Shown: one piece after another, positions 17,450 to 25,126 of the stretch
Numbering within the stretch: the first letter of the stretch is position 1
Layout: each line of letters opens with the position of its first letter
Origin: Actinomycetota bacterium
Lineage (GTDB): Bacteria > Actinomycetota > Actinomycetes > S36-B12
Assembly: GCA_009699465.1 (NCBI GenBank)
Contig: WLOE01000006.1
Span: 1 to 34,585, forward strand
Direction: 5' to 3'
DNA length: 34,585 bases
Notes under the pieces: generated by a model
Seen by the model: only the letters and a program-made list of their open reading frames with translations
Databases searched by the model: none
What the model was told of the DNA's origin: nothing
Translations under genes and position numbers: made by a program

Positions 17450-18030
17450 CGCGCATCATCGCTGGTTCGGCGAAGGGTAGACGTCTGTCAGTTCCTGCAA
17501 AAGGAACGCGACCTACGTCAGACCGAGTGCGCGAATCACTGTTCAATACGGTGAATAGCGAACTGCTAGCAGCGGATGAAGAATGGAGTTCTGTTTCCGC
17601 ACTTGATCTGTACGCGGGTACTGGAGCGTTAGGTATTGAAGCTGCCAGTCGAGGGGCAGCTTCTGTATTACTTGTTGAAAAGAATCGCGCAGCAGCCGAT
17701 GTCATTCGGCGAAATATTGAGCATGCTGATCTGCCATCTGTCTCGCTACTGGCTGCGGGTGTGAATGATCTACTTCGTCGAACTCCACCGGTTGCCTTCA
17801 CTATGGTTTTTGCAGATCCGCCGTATGACGTGACTGCCACTTCGTTGGAGACGCTGCTGGATCAGCTGTGTTCTGCAGGCTGGATCGCTGGCGATGCCCT
17901 CGTGATCGTTGAGCGTTCCTCAACAGATCATCAGTCACCTCTACCAAAGCATTGGATTGATTTAGCGCAACGTAGGTATGGAGACACAACTCTTTGGTAC
18001 GGTCGTTCCCTATCCACGACAGGAGAATGA
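17446..18030 (+). CDS. rsmD: 16S rRNA (guanine(966)-N2)-methyltransferase
   Basis: RsmD methylates G966 of 16S rRNA in the assembled small subunit. The 194-residue Rossmann methyltransferase begins [13 protein letters not shown], has SAM motif I DLYAGTGALGIEAASRGA and the N-methylation motif DPPY at residues 124-127. It overlaps recG by 4 bp and precedes coaD by 3 nt; the rsmD-coaD pairing is widely conserved. Confidence 0.95.
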   Translation: MTRIIAGSAKGRRLSVPAKGTRPTSDRVRESLFNTVNSELLAADEEWSSVSALDLYAGTGALGIEAASRGAASVLLVEKNRAAADVIRRNIEHADLPSVSLLAAGVNDLLRRTPPVAFTMVFADPPYDVTATSLETLLDQLCSAGWIAGDALVIVERSSTDHQSPLPKHWIDLAQRRYGDTTLWYGRSLSTTGE

Positions 18031-18033
18031 GCA

Positions 18034-18519
18034 GTGCGTAGAGCAGTTTGCCCAGGATCATTTGATCCAGTAACCAACGGGCACCTTGACGTGTTCGCTC
18101 GCGCTTCAAAACTGGCTGACGAAGTGGTGATCGTGGTAGCCATAAACAAGAACAAAAGTGGAACCTTCACCATTGAAGAGCGTATGGAAATGTTGCGAGA
18201 GGTCGTCGAGCCGTATCCAAATATTCGAGTGGATTCATTTATGGGTTTACTCGTGGATTACTGCAAGGCCAATGACGTTCAGGCGATCGTGAAAGGCTTG
18301 CGCGCCGTCACTGACTTTGACTACGAACTCCAGATGGCTCAGATGAACTACCGCCTGACCGAGATCGAGACGCTTTTCGTCTCCACGAATCCGATCTACA
18401 GCTACCTCTCATCAAGTTTGATCAAGGAAGTAGCGATGTATGGCGGAGATATCAACGGATTGCTCCCGGGATCGGTGCAAGAGCGACTCTTGACGCGCAT
18501 TGCCGAGAACAAGAAATAA
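18034..18519 (+). CDS. coaD: phosphopantetheine adenylyltransferase
   Basis: CoaD adenylates 4'-phosphopantetheine, the penultimate step of coenzyme A synthesis. The 161-residue protein has GSFDPVTNGHLD at residues 8-19 (HxGH-type nucleotidyl site with H17), VKGLRAVTDFDYELQMA and the C-terminal YSYLSSSLIKEVAMYGGDI. It starts with GTG behind a GGAG. It follows rsmD by 3 nt. Downstream, 94 nt without a gene lead to the SepIVA-like gene. Confidence 0.96.
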   Translation: MRRAVCPGSFDPVTNGHLDVFARASKLADEVVIVVAINKNKSGTFTIEERMEMLREVVEPYPNIRVDSFMGLLVDYCKANDVQAIVKGLRAVTDFDYELQMAQMNYRLTEIETLFVSTNPIYSYLSSSLIKEVAMYGGDINGLLPGSVQERLLTRIAENKK

Positions 18520-18613
18520 CCAGACTTTTCGCCACTTCGTGAGACGGTAAGGGCTGAACGCAGCAGGTGAGGTGCCTGGAGGCAACTGGTGCGCGTATGG
18601 GTAGGGAGTGGTC

Positions 18614-19129
18614 GTGGATCTGCAGGACCGGTTAGAAGAACTCGCCGTCGTCATTGAAGATGCCAAGGCCATGCCACTTTCGGCCTCCTGCATCGTCAAT
18701 CGTCAGCAGGTGCTGGACCTTATTGAAGAGGTGCGCCAGCTCCTACCTGAGTCGGTTTATCGCGCCGATGAACTCTTGGCGGATCGTGAGGCCGTCGTAC
18801 AAGACGGTCGCCGTGAGGCAGATCGCATTCTGGAGCGAGCTCGTGGCGAAGCCGACCGCATGGTTGCCGAGCACGAGGTCTATCTCGCTGCCGTTGCTGA
18901 GGCACAGGCAATGCGCAGTGCAGTTGACGAGGAAACTTCAATGATGCGCCGCGAAACGGACGATTACATCGATTCCAAGTTGGCCACCTTCGAAATCACC
19001 CTCCAAAAGACTCTCCAGACCGTTGATCGTGGCCGTGAGCGGTTGCGCGGCCAGATGTATCAAGAGTTGGCTCCTGAGGCAGCCGCCGAGACTGATTTCG
19101 GTGGCGGCTTCTATGACGACCAGCAGTAA
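18614..19129 (+). CDS. sepIVA: SepIVA-like DivIVA-domain coiled-coil protein
   Basis: The 171-residue protein is predicted almost entirely helical. After about 65 residues (LEELAVVIEDAKAMPLSASC, then DLIEEVRQLLPESVYRADELL) comes a long charged coiled coil with AREAD/GEADRMVAEHE-type heptads and an acidic, glycine-rich tail. Sequence pattern and position, next to DUF177-rpmF-rnc-mutM, match mycobacterial Rv2927c/SepIVA, a DivIVA-like factor needed for septation and polar growth. It probably acts at the inner face of the membrane. The GTG at 18614 follows AGGGAG; an in-frame GTG at 18608 is the alternative but overlaps that site. Confidence 0.75.
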   Translation: MDLQDRLEELAVVIEDAKAMPLSASCIVNRQQVLDLIEEVRQLLPESVYRADELLADREAVVQDGRREADRILERARGEADRMVAEHEVYLAAVAEAQAMRSAVDEETSMMRRETDDYIDSKLATFEITLQKTLQTVDRGRERLRGQMYQELAPEAAAETDFGGGFYDDQQ

Positions 19130-19150
19130 CCAGACTCAAATCCACCGAAC

Positions 19151-19233
19151 TTGGGGTGAGTAGCCCCTACCGGGTACTCTTTCCTGTCAGCCTCTCGCGA
19201 GGCCCTGATTGCCAGCGGCAACCATGCCGCTGG
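19151..19233 (+). promoter_or_regulatory. promoter and hairpin-rich leader of the DUF177-rpmF operon
   Basis: TTGGGG (19151-19156) and TACTCT (19175-19180) with 18-bp spacing are a fair -35/-10 pair. Downstream come hairpins GCCTC/GAGGC (19190-19203, loop TCGC) and a perfect 8-bp CCAGCGGC/GCCGCTGG (19212-19233, loop AACCAT). The latter ends 20 nt before the DUF177 start. Expression of rpmF from here could be subject to leader control. Confidence 0.4.
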
Positions 19234-19253
19234 TTGATCCCAAAAGGGGAGCA

Positions 19254-19826
19254 GTGACCAGCCTGGATCCACGCAGTGCGCTTGTGCTGGACACACACGC
19301 ACTTGGACTGCAACGCAGGCCTGGATCAATGGTCGAGTTCACCCGGACGGTCCCTGCACCTGGGGATATGGGCGTAGCGATGGCCAAGGTCACGCCAGAT
19401 TCACCGATTGAGATGGACCTTCGTCTTGAATCAGTGATGGAAGGCGTCTTGGTTAGCGGTGAAGTAGATCTGGAAATCAGCGCGGAATGTTCACGCTGTT
19501 TGGATCCGCTGACCTGGGAGGAAGTGGTCGACATCAGCGAGCTGTTCGCCTATCCCGCCACGGATGCCCGGGGCGCGGTTGTCGAGGAGCCCGATGGTGA
19601 CGAGGATCCGTTGCCGACGCTCGATGGAGATTTAATCGATCTCGAGCCGACGTTGCGGGACTCTGTGGTGTTAGCGCTGCCAATGGCGCCGCTGTGCTCG
19701 GAGGATTGTGCGGGTTTGTGTTCTGAATGTGGAATCAAACTTGACGAAAATCCGGGCCATGAACACCAAGCCGTTGATCCGCGGTGGTCAGCTCTTGCTG
19801 GCCTCGCAGACCCACAAGAGGGCTAG
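19254..19826 (+). CDS. DUF177 (YceD-family) metal-binding protein
   Basis: The 190-residue protein has the YceD/DUF177 layout: a beta-rich N-terminal half, a CSRCLDPLTWEE segment in the middle, an acidic linker (EEPDGDEDPLPTLDGD) and a C-terminal CSEDCAGLCSECG cluster that probably binds zinc. The family is tied to rpmF and, in bacteria and plants, to 23S rRNA accumulation. Its position directly before rpmF is the classic one. The GTG at 19254 has AGGGGA just upstream. A TTG at 19209 or ATG at 19224 would place the start inside the hairpin at 19212-19233, so I prefer the GTG. Confidence 0.88.
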   Translation: MTSLDPRSALVLDTHALGLQRRPGSMVEFTRTVPAPGDMGVAMAKVTPDSPIEMDLRLESVMEGVLVSGEVDLEISAECSRCLDPLTWEEVVDISELFAYPATDARGAVVEEPDGDEDPLPTLDGDLIDLEPTLRDSVVLALPMAPLCSEDCAGLCSECGIKLDENPGHEHQAVDPRWSALAGLADPQEG

Positions 19827-19876
19827 CCGACCGCCGGTGCCCGTAAAAGAACGTAACAACCGAAAGAGGAAAGACC

Positions 19877-20050
19877 GTGCCAGTACCAAAGCGGAAGACT
19901 TCGCGAGCCAACACCCGTCACCGTCGTTCACAGTGGAAAACCACTGTTCCCAACCTCGTGACTTGCACGCGCTGCCAGTCAAAGCGTCTTGCACACACGG
20001 CGTGCCCAACATGCGGTACGTACGCCAAGCGCCGCGTCCTGGACGTCTAA
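19877..20050 (+). CDS. rpmF: 50S ribosomal protein L32
   Basis: This small gene encodes a 57-residue protein starting MPVPKRKTSRANTRHRR, with CTRC and CPTC zinc ligands and ending KRRVLDV. It is an unmistakable L32. The start is GTG with AGAGGA about 8 nt upstream. It lies 50 nt after DUF177 and 7 nt before plsX, the widely conserved DUF177-rpmF-plsX order. A longer overlapping frame on the same strand (19708-20061) is a shadow. Confidence 0.97.
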   Translation: MPVPKRKTSRANTRHRRSQWKTTVPNLVTCTRCQSKRLAHTACPTCGTYAKRRVLDV

Positions 20051-20057
20051 TACCCAC

Positions 20058-21056
20058 ATGACCACGGTTGCCCTAGATCTCCTTGGCGGAGATGGGGCTC
20101 CTGGAGTCGTTGCGGATGCGGCAGCAACATTGCTGTCGAATACCGCGAATACAGGCCTTCGGCTTGTCTTAGTTGGTCCAGTCGATGTCGCGCGCGATCA
20201 ATTAGTAGCCCGCGGTGTCGATCTCAGCCGCGTCACGCTGCTTCCTGCCACCAGCGGGGTCAGCATGGATGCCAGCCCGCTTGAAGTAGTACGTCAAGAC
20301 GCCCAGCGTGAAGTTGCGGAAACTACAGTTGTGGTGGCAGCTCGCGCGGTGCGCGATGGCATAGCTGATGCGTGGGTGTCCGTTGGTCACACAGGTGCGT
20401 CGGTTGCATCAGCAGTGCTGACCTTGGGTCGAATCACCGGAATGCAGCGCCCAGCACTAGCTGTGGTTGTACCTGCGCTTGCTTCCCCAGTCGTTCTTCT
20501 TGATGTGGGTGCTACGACCACTGGTTCTGTGGGCGCCCTTGAACAGTTTGCAATTGCTGGTCACGCTTTCGCAGTAGCTGTGGGTGTTTCCAGCCCACGC
20601 ATTGGACTGCTCACTATCGGTTCTGAATCGGGCAAGGGTGATGAACTTCGCGTTGAAACGGATGCGCACCTCGCCACTTCTTTGCCGGCGCGTGGCCTCA
20701 ATTACGTCGGTCCAGTTGAAGGCTTTGACGTGACTCGTGGAAATCGCGCACAGGTCATCGTCACCGATGGCTTCACCGGAAATATCGTGCTGAAGAGCAT
20801 TGAAGGTGCGGCTGCTTGGGCTGCACATCAAATTGGTGTTGCCTACGGAGATTCGGGGCCGGCTCGCGGTGTGATTCGTCATGCAGCTGCTGGCGACTTT
20901 GCCGGTGGCTTACTGCTCGGCGTTGAAGGTGTCACTGTTGTTGGCCATGGTGCAGGTACAGCTGCGCAAGTAATTGGTTGTGTTGAGCTCGCGCGCCGTG
21001 CAGTTGAACAGAACCTCATTGGAAATATCAGTACTGCCATGGCGGAACTTTCATGA
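20058..21056 (+). CDS. plsX: phosphate acyltransferase PlsX
   Basis: PlsX turns acyl-ACP and phosphate into acyl-phosphate, the donor for PlsY in phospholipid synthesis. The 332-residue protein begins TTVALDLLGGDGAP (family DAMGGDxAP, here with Leu-Leu). It has SGVSMDASPLEVVRQD, AWVSVGHTGASVA and, near the C-terminus, VTDGFTGNIVLKSIEG, all typical. The ATG at 20058 is the family start; an upstream in-frame ATG at 19989 lies in rpmF. Its stop overlaps the start of the ACP-like gene. Confidence 0.95.
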   Translation: MTTVALDLLGGDGAPGVVADAAATLLSNTANTGLRLVLVGPVDVARDQLVARGVDLSRVTLLPATSGVSMDASPLEVVRQDAQREVAETTVVVAARAVRDGIADAWVSVGHTGASVASAVLTLGRITGMQRPALAVVVPALASPVVLLDVGATTTGSVGALEQFAIAGHAFAVAVGVSSPRIGLLTIGSESGKGDELRVETDAHLATSLPARGLNYVGPVEGFDVTRGNRAQVIVTDGFTGNIVLKSIEGAAAWAAHQIGVAYGDSGPARGVIRHAAAGDFAGGLLLGVEGVTVVGHGAGTAAQVIGCVELARRAVEQNLIGNISTAMAELS

Positions 21057-21274
21057 TGAGTGTTGTCCAAGCCGCGTTCAATCGAGTATTTGGACGCGAA
21101 GTACTTCTTCGAGGGGATACGCCACTTTCATCCTTAGGTACCTGGAATGAATACGCTGTCTATATTGCAACTGCACTGCACGAATCAACGGGTGCGATTT
21201 TTACTGATGAAGAACTGTCTTCAGTAACCACCGTTGGCGACCTTTTAATGGTGTTGGAAAAGAGTGCGGTATGA
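21053..21274 (+). CDS. acyl-carrier-protein-like protein lacking the phosphopantetheine serine
   Basis: The 73-residue product has the size, position (plsX / acp / rnc) and helix pattern of AcpP. Aligned without gaps from its conserved LG onward against E. coli ACP, LGADSLDTVELVMALEEEF reads [19 protein letters not shown], and IPDEEAEKITTV reads [13 protein letters not shown]. The modified serine of the DSL motif is therefore asparagine (N32), and the flanking Asp is Trp. The reading frame is intact and overlaps both neighbours by 4 bp (ATGA), so it is not an obvious pseudogene. It cannot carry 4'-phosphopantetheine at the usual place. It may have a non-carrier role, such as binding PlsX or RNase III. 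An in-frame ATG at 21056 is an alternative start. Confidence 0.75.
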   Translation: MMSVVQAAFNRVFGREVLLRGDTPLSSLGTWNEYAVYIATALHESTGAIFTDEELSSVTTVGDLLMVLEKSAV

Positions 21275-21981
21275 CCATTGAATTAACAGATGAGCGCGTC
21301 GAACAATTGACAATCCTTCGCGCGGAGTTAGGTGTAGAGGTCTCCGACGAACTTTTACATCTTGCCCTCATCCATCGCTCTTATGCCTATGAACAAGGCG
21401 GTATTCCGCACAATGAACGCCTTGAATTCCTTGGGGATTCCGTTCTTGGAATTGTTGTGACTGATGAGTTGTATCGACGTTTCCCTGATCTTGCAGAGGG
21501 GCAACTTGCAAAAATTCGTGCTGCTGTTGTCAATGCCCGAGCGCTCGCTGATGTCGCTCGAGCTATTGGGCTTGGCTCGTTCATATTGTTAGGCCGAGGA
21601 GAAGTCACTACAGGTGGAGATGACAAGTCATCAATTCTCGCCGACAGTATGGAAGCTGTGATTGGTGCGATGTATTTATCCGCAGGCCTCAATGGTGCTG
21701 GTGATTTTGTCCACCGTATTTTTGATCCATTGATCACAGCTTCTGCTGACCTTGGAGCGGGCTTGGATTGGAAAACTTCCTTGCAGGAAGCCGCTGCGGC
21801 AGCAGAGCACGGTCTACCTGAATATCTCGTTGAGGATTCTGGTCCTGATCATGAAAAAGAATTTGTTGCTCGGGTGATCGTTGGCGGTCAAGTTCTCGGT
21901 ACTGGCATTGGACGATCAAAGAAGATTGCCGAGCAACAAGCAGCCGAAGCGGCATATCGCGCACTTGTCCACCATGCCTGA
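21271..21981 (+). CDS. rnc: ribonuclease III
   Basis: RNase III cleaves double-stranded RNA in rRNA processing and mRNA turnover. The 236-residue protein has the signature [14 protein letters not shown] at 47-60 with catalytic E49, E52 and D56, and a second acidic site [11 protein letters not shown]. The C-terminal double-stranded-RNA-binding domain runs from about 160, ending in [21 protein letters not shown]. It overlaps the ACP-like gene by 4 bp and mutM by 8 bp. Confidence 0.96.
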   Translation: MTIELTDERVEQLTILRAELGVEVSDELLHLALIHRSYAYEQGGIPHNERLEFLGDSVLGIVVTDELYRRFPDLAEGQLAKIRAAVVNARALADVARAIGLGSFILLGRGEVTTGGDDKSSILADSMEAVIGAMYLSAGLNGAGDFVHRIFDPLITASADLGAGLDWKTSLQEAAAAAEHGLPEYLVEDSGPDHEKEFVARVIVGGQVLGTGIGRSKKIAEQQAAEAAYRALVHHA

Positions 21982-22816
21982 GCTGCCAGAAGTTGAGGTT
22001 GTTCGCCGAGGTGTTGATGCCTGGGCGACTCATCGTGAAATTACCAAAGTAGAGGTTCTTCACCCTCGAGCAGTCCGTCGACAAGTAGATGCTCTTGCTG
22101 GTGAACTTCTTGGCCAGCAATTTCATTGTGCATCGCGTCGTGGAAAGTATTTGTGGTTGCCATTGACAAATGAACGCTCGTGTCTCGTTGTGCATTTGGG
22201 CATGAGTGGGCAGTTGTTGATGCAGCCACCAGAAGTAGTCAGTGAAAAGCATCTGCGCGTTCGGATTTCTTTTGCTGATGATGATCATGAACTTCGTTTT
22301 GTGGATCAGCGAACGTTTGGTGGCATGCATACCGATGAGTTGATTTCAGATTCCTTAGGTGGGTTGATTCCAGCGCAAGTGGCGCATATTGCCCGTGATC
22401 CTCTTGATCCTGACTTTGACCAGGCTCTCGTCGTGCGTCGTGTGCACGCCAAGGATGTTGAAATCAAGCGCGCACTCCTAGACCAAGGCCTGGTTTCAGG
22501 TATCGGAAATATCTATGCCGATGAGTCACTGTGGCGGGCAAAGGTCCATGGAAATAGGCGTGCCAGCAACCTTTCAGCGAGAAAACTTAAGGAAATCCTC
22601 GGCCATGCGGCCACGGTGATGCAGGAAGCCTTGAATCAAGGGGGAACGAGCTTCGATTCGCTCTATGTCAATGTCAATGGGGAGTCTGGGTATTTCAGTC
22701 GTTCGCTCAACGCCTATGGCCAAGAAGGGCAACCGTGCCCGCGATGTGGAAGCCAAATCGTGCGGGAGAAGTTTATGAATCGTTCCAGCTTCTCGTGCCC
22801 TAAGTGTCAGCGCTGA
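21974..22816 (+). CDS. mutM: formamidopyrimidine-DNA glycosylase
   Basis: MutM (Fpg) removes 8-oxoguanine and ring-opened purines and nicks the abasic site. The 280-residue protein starts [13 protein letters not shown], leaving the catalytic Pro and Glu at positions 2-3 after Met removal. It has the [10 protein letters not shown] lysine region and HLGMSGQL, and ends with the zinc finger CPRCGSQIV...CPKCQR. The ATG at 21974 is required for the catalytic N-terminal proline. Overlap with rnc is 8 bp. It ends the core operon before the accessory cassette. Confidence 0.97.
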   Translation: MPELPEVEVVRRGVDAWATHREITKVEVLHPRAVRRQVDALAGELLGQQFHCASRRGKYLWLPLTNERSCLVVHLGMSGQLLMQPPEVVSEKHLRVRISFADDDHELRFVDQRTFGGMHTDELISDSLGGLIPAQVAHIARDPLDPDFDQALVVRRVHAKDVEIKRALLDQGLVSGIGNIYADESLWRAKVHGNRRASNLSARKLKEILGHAATVMQEALNQGGTSFDSLYVNVNGESGYFSRSLNAYGQEGQPCPRCGSQIVREKFMNRSSFSCPKCQR

Positions 22817-22841
22817 ATCGTCACCGGTGAAAGTATGGGAA

Positions 22842-23114
22842 TCAAGAACTGAATATGCGCAGGAGTTCACCGATTTTGTGATTCGCTTCCGCCGGATGTC
22901 TAAAACGAAGATCCGGCTGAACTTTGTAGGTATTGCGGCGTCCGACCTTGCTGGTCGTCACATAGCCGACCTCTTCCAGGTCATGCAAAATTCCCTGAAC
23001 GGAGCGCTCGGTAATACCGACGGCCATCGCAATGTCTCTGATTCTCGAACCGGGATTACCGGTGAGATGTATCAGGACATGGGCGTGATTTGTAAGAAAT
23101 GTCCACTGTGACAT
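22842..23114 (-). CDS. winged helix-turn-helix regulator (MarR/AsnC-like, single domain)
   Basis: The 90-residue protein is little more than a winged helix: SQWTFLTNHAHVLIHLTG, then recognition region RIRDIAMAVGITERSVQGILHDLEEVGYVTTSK, then the wing VGRRNTYKVQ, and a short C-terminal LRFRHPAEANHKIGELL. The WTFLTNHAHVL type is widespread in actinobacteria as a stand-alone regulator. AAGGAG precedes the ATG at 23114; a GTG at 23117 lies too close to it. Its promoter is near-consensus: TATAAT (23138-23143 complement) and TTGCTA (23161-23166 complement), 17 bp apart. It is divergent from the methyltransferase-sbtA pair and probably controls them. Ligand unknown. Confidence 0.8.
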   Translation of the reverse strand: MSQWTFLTNHAHVLIHLTGNPGSRIRDIAMAVGITERSVQGILHDLEEVGYVTTSKVGRRNTYKVQPDLRFRHPAEANHKIGELLRIFSS

Positions 23115-23137
23115 CACTGACTCCTTTCAACAGGAAA

Positions 23138-23197
23138 ATTATATACATGAATTTTAATACTAGCAATGTTATACACGTAAAAAAATACGTGTATTAT
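23138..23197. promoter_or_regulatory. AT-rich divergent promoter with palindromic operator
   Basis: The minus strand has TTGCTA-17-TATAAT (23166-23138) for the regulator. The plus strand has TTATAC (23169-23174), a 17-bp spacer and TATTAT (23192-23197) for the methyltransferase gene. A perfect 9-bp palindrome, ATACACGTA (23171-23179) with TACGTGTAT (23186-23194), around a 6-nt A tract, covers the plus-strand -35/-10 region. A related half-site ATATACATG (23141-23149) lies in the regulator's promoter. This suggests one regulator acting on both directions. Confidence 0.7.
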
Positions 23198-23204
23198 GTA
23201 TCGT

Positions 23205-24029
23205 ATGAATATTGGTGAATACGAAGATTCAATTTCGGCAGCCTGCCTGATTCCCACGATGCCTTATCCGGCTAATCACTTCGCATTTCGTCATGTGATG
23301 AAGGCATTGCCCGAGCAGGAAGGGACATCGATCGTGGAGATCGGCGTCGGTATGGGAGGCGCAATTCCACTGTTTGCGGGAGCCGGCTTTACTTTCGCAG
23401 GCATTGATCGAGACATTGACTGCGTCGAAAGTAGTAGCCGAGAGTTATGTGAGGCTGGTCAAGATCCTCATCGCATTGTTCAAGCCGACCTGGAGGATTT
23501 AGCGTCATTATCGAGATTGCCGGATAGTGCACACTTCGACGCTTTGATCGCTATGGGCGTGTTTCCTCACCTCAGCTCGGTTAGGCAGGGGATTCTCAAT
23601 GCAGTAAGTCTTGTGCGTCCGGGGGGACACCTCTTCCTTGAATTTCGAAATGCACTCTTTTCACTTGTAACTTTTAACCGATACACACAAGAATTCATCT
23701 GCGATCGACTTCTTGTGGATGCATCGTCAAAAGTCCGGGCAGCGGTGAATACCGAATTGCAGAAGCGACTGAATCTCCAGATTCCATCAGGGGTGATTCA
23801 CCCTGAGGCCTTTCATGTGCCATTCGAGATTGTCGATCTCGCCCATGATCTTGGGCTTACGAATCCGCGGGTGATTCCGTTCCATTTCCACGCAGGAATG
23901 CCTGCTATCGAAGAGGAAGTCCCACAGTCATACCGACTGGATTCAGTGGCCCTTGAGGATGATTCCTCAGGTTGGAAGGGGCTGTTCCTGGCGTCGGCTT
24001 TTCTTCTACATGCTCAACGACCTGAATAA
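23205..24029 (+). CDS. class I SAM-dependent methyltransferase
   Basis: The protein (274 residues from this start) has a Rossmann methyltransferase core: SAM motif I VEIGVGMGG at 44-52, acidic motif II in GIDRD (about D68), motif IV-like HFDALIAMGVFPHL and the post-I strand PGGHLFLEFRN. The C-terminal third (about 170-274) is a substrate-specific extension without motifs I recognise. The substrate cannot be named; small-molecule or lipid substrates are likelier than rRNA. The ATG at 23205 follows the -10 hexamer TATTAT by 7 nt, the leaderless arrangement; an in-frame ATG at 23196 lies within that -10. The gene ends 2 nt before sbtA, so the two are co-transcribed. Confidence 0.8.
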   Translation: MNIGEYEDSISAACLIPTMPYPANHFAFRHVMKALPEQEGTSIVEIGVGMGGAIPLFAGAGFTFAGIDRDIDCVESSSRELCEAGQDPHRIVQADLEDLASLSRLPDSAHFDALIAMGVFPHLSSVRQGILNAVSLVRPGGHLFLEFRNALFSLVTFNRYTQEFICDRLLVDASSKVRAAVNTELQKRLNLQIPSGVIHPEAFHVPFEIVDLAHDLGLTNPRVIPFHFHAGMPAIEEEVPQSYRLDSVALEDDSSGWKGLFLASAFLLHAQRPE

Positions 24030-24031
24030 AA

Positions 24032-25003
24032 ATGTCGATGGATATCTGGTCTCTAGCTTTCGACAACCTACTTTCAATTCCGGTTCTGTGTTTCGTGCTG
24101 GGCTTCGTTGCGACTCGCGTGAAATCCGACTTGCAATTTCCAGACAGCGTGATGAAGTTTTTAACGTTCTACTTGCTCCTTGCGATCGGCATCAAAGGTG
24201 GAGTTTCACTCCAACAATCTGAATTCACCGAAGTCGCATGGCCGGTGATCGCAACTATTTTTCTAGGCATCGTCTTACCGATTTGTGCGTTCGCCGCATT
24301 AAGGTTTCTCACCAGGCTTGATCGGCAAGATCGAGGAGCGATCGCAGCTCACTATGGATCTACATCATTAGTGACGTTTACGGCAGCGCTTGTATTCCTG
24401 GAAACTGCGGATATTTTCGTCGAGGGTTACGTCGTCACTTTGCTTGCCGTGATGGAAGTTCCCGGAATCATCGTTGGGCTCATGCTGGCCGGATCGCACA
24501 GTCGAAAACCTCGTGAGCTAAGTGCGAGTGCGCGCGAAGTGCTCACGAGCCCTTCGATTGTGCTTCTTGTCGGTGGTGTAGTCATCGGTTGGGCCGCGGG
24601 TCCTGAACGCTTCAAGAGCGCCGAACCATTCTTTGCGGACATTTTCATCGGAATGCTGAGTCTGTTTTTACTCCAAATGGGTGTGACTGTTGCAAAACGC
24701 ATCTCGTCGTTTGCCTCTGCTGGGCCAGGGCTAGTTCTCTTTGCTGTGTTGTTCCCACTCGTAGCAGGGTCGATAGGTGTGTTTGCAGGTTTGGCTGTAG
24801 GTCTAGGTGCGGGAGGAGCCTGCATGCTTGGCGTGCTGTGTGCTAGCGCCTCGTATATTGCAGCGCCGGCCGCTGTACGACTAGCCCTCCCTAGGGCCAA
24901 TGAAGGCCTGGCGATCACCTGCAGCTTGGCGATTACATTTCCCATCAATATGGTCGTGGGAATCCCATACATGGTCTTTCTCGCGCGAACCCTTGTGGCC
25001 TGA
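24032..25003 (+). CDS. sbtA: SbtA-type sodium-dependent bicarbonate transporter
   Basis: The 323-residue protein has about ten membrane segments and the SbtA (PF05982) pattern: QFPDSVMKFLTFYLLLAIGIKGG in the first repeat, then HYGSTSLVTFTAALVFLE, and ASASYIAAPAAVRLALP with SLAITFPINMVVGIPYM in the second. In cyanobacteria SbtA imports bicarbonate with Na+ and is gated by the PII-like SbtB; no sbtB is adjacent here. In a heterotroph the bicarbonate would feed anaplerotic carboxylases (inference). The start ATG at 24032 has no good ribosome-binding site and probably depends on coupling to the methyltransferase gene 2 nt upstream; ATG 24038 is an alternative. A CGTTTG/CAAACG hairpin (25012-25030) follows, without a T-run. 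Confidence 0.85.
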   Translation: MSMDIWSLAFDNLLSIPVLCFVLGFVATRVKSDLQFPDSVMKFLTFYLLLAIGIKGGVSLQQSEFTEVAWPVIATIFLGIVLPICAFAALRFLTRLDRQDRGAIAAHYGSTSLVTFTAALVFLETADIFVEGYVVTLLAVMEVPGIIVGLMLAGSHSRKPRELSASAREVLTSPSIVLLVGGVVIGWAAGPERFKSAEPFFADIFIGMLSLFLLQMGVTVAKRISSFASAGPGLVLFAVLFPLVAGSIGVFAGLAVGLGAGGACMLGVLCASASYIAAPAAVRLALPRANEGLAITCSLAITFPINMVVGIPYMVFLARTLVA

Positions 25004-25126
25004 AACGCACACGTTTGGAAAGTTCAAACGGCTCGCTCGATTCCAGCCGGGCTGCCGGGCCCTTGAGAGATAGACTTCCAAGACTCGACCTCAGCGCTCT
25101 TCCCCGCGCCTGACCAGCGGAGAATT

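Noticed and set aside
21734-22330. 198-codon open frame on the minus strand
   Set aside because: It lies antisense to rnc and mutM, has low-complexity composition and no family features; mutM and rnc are certain.
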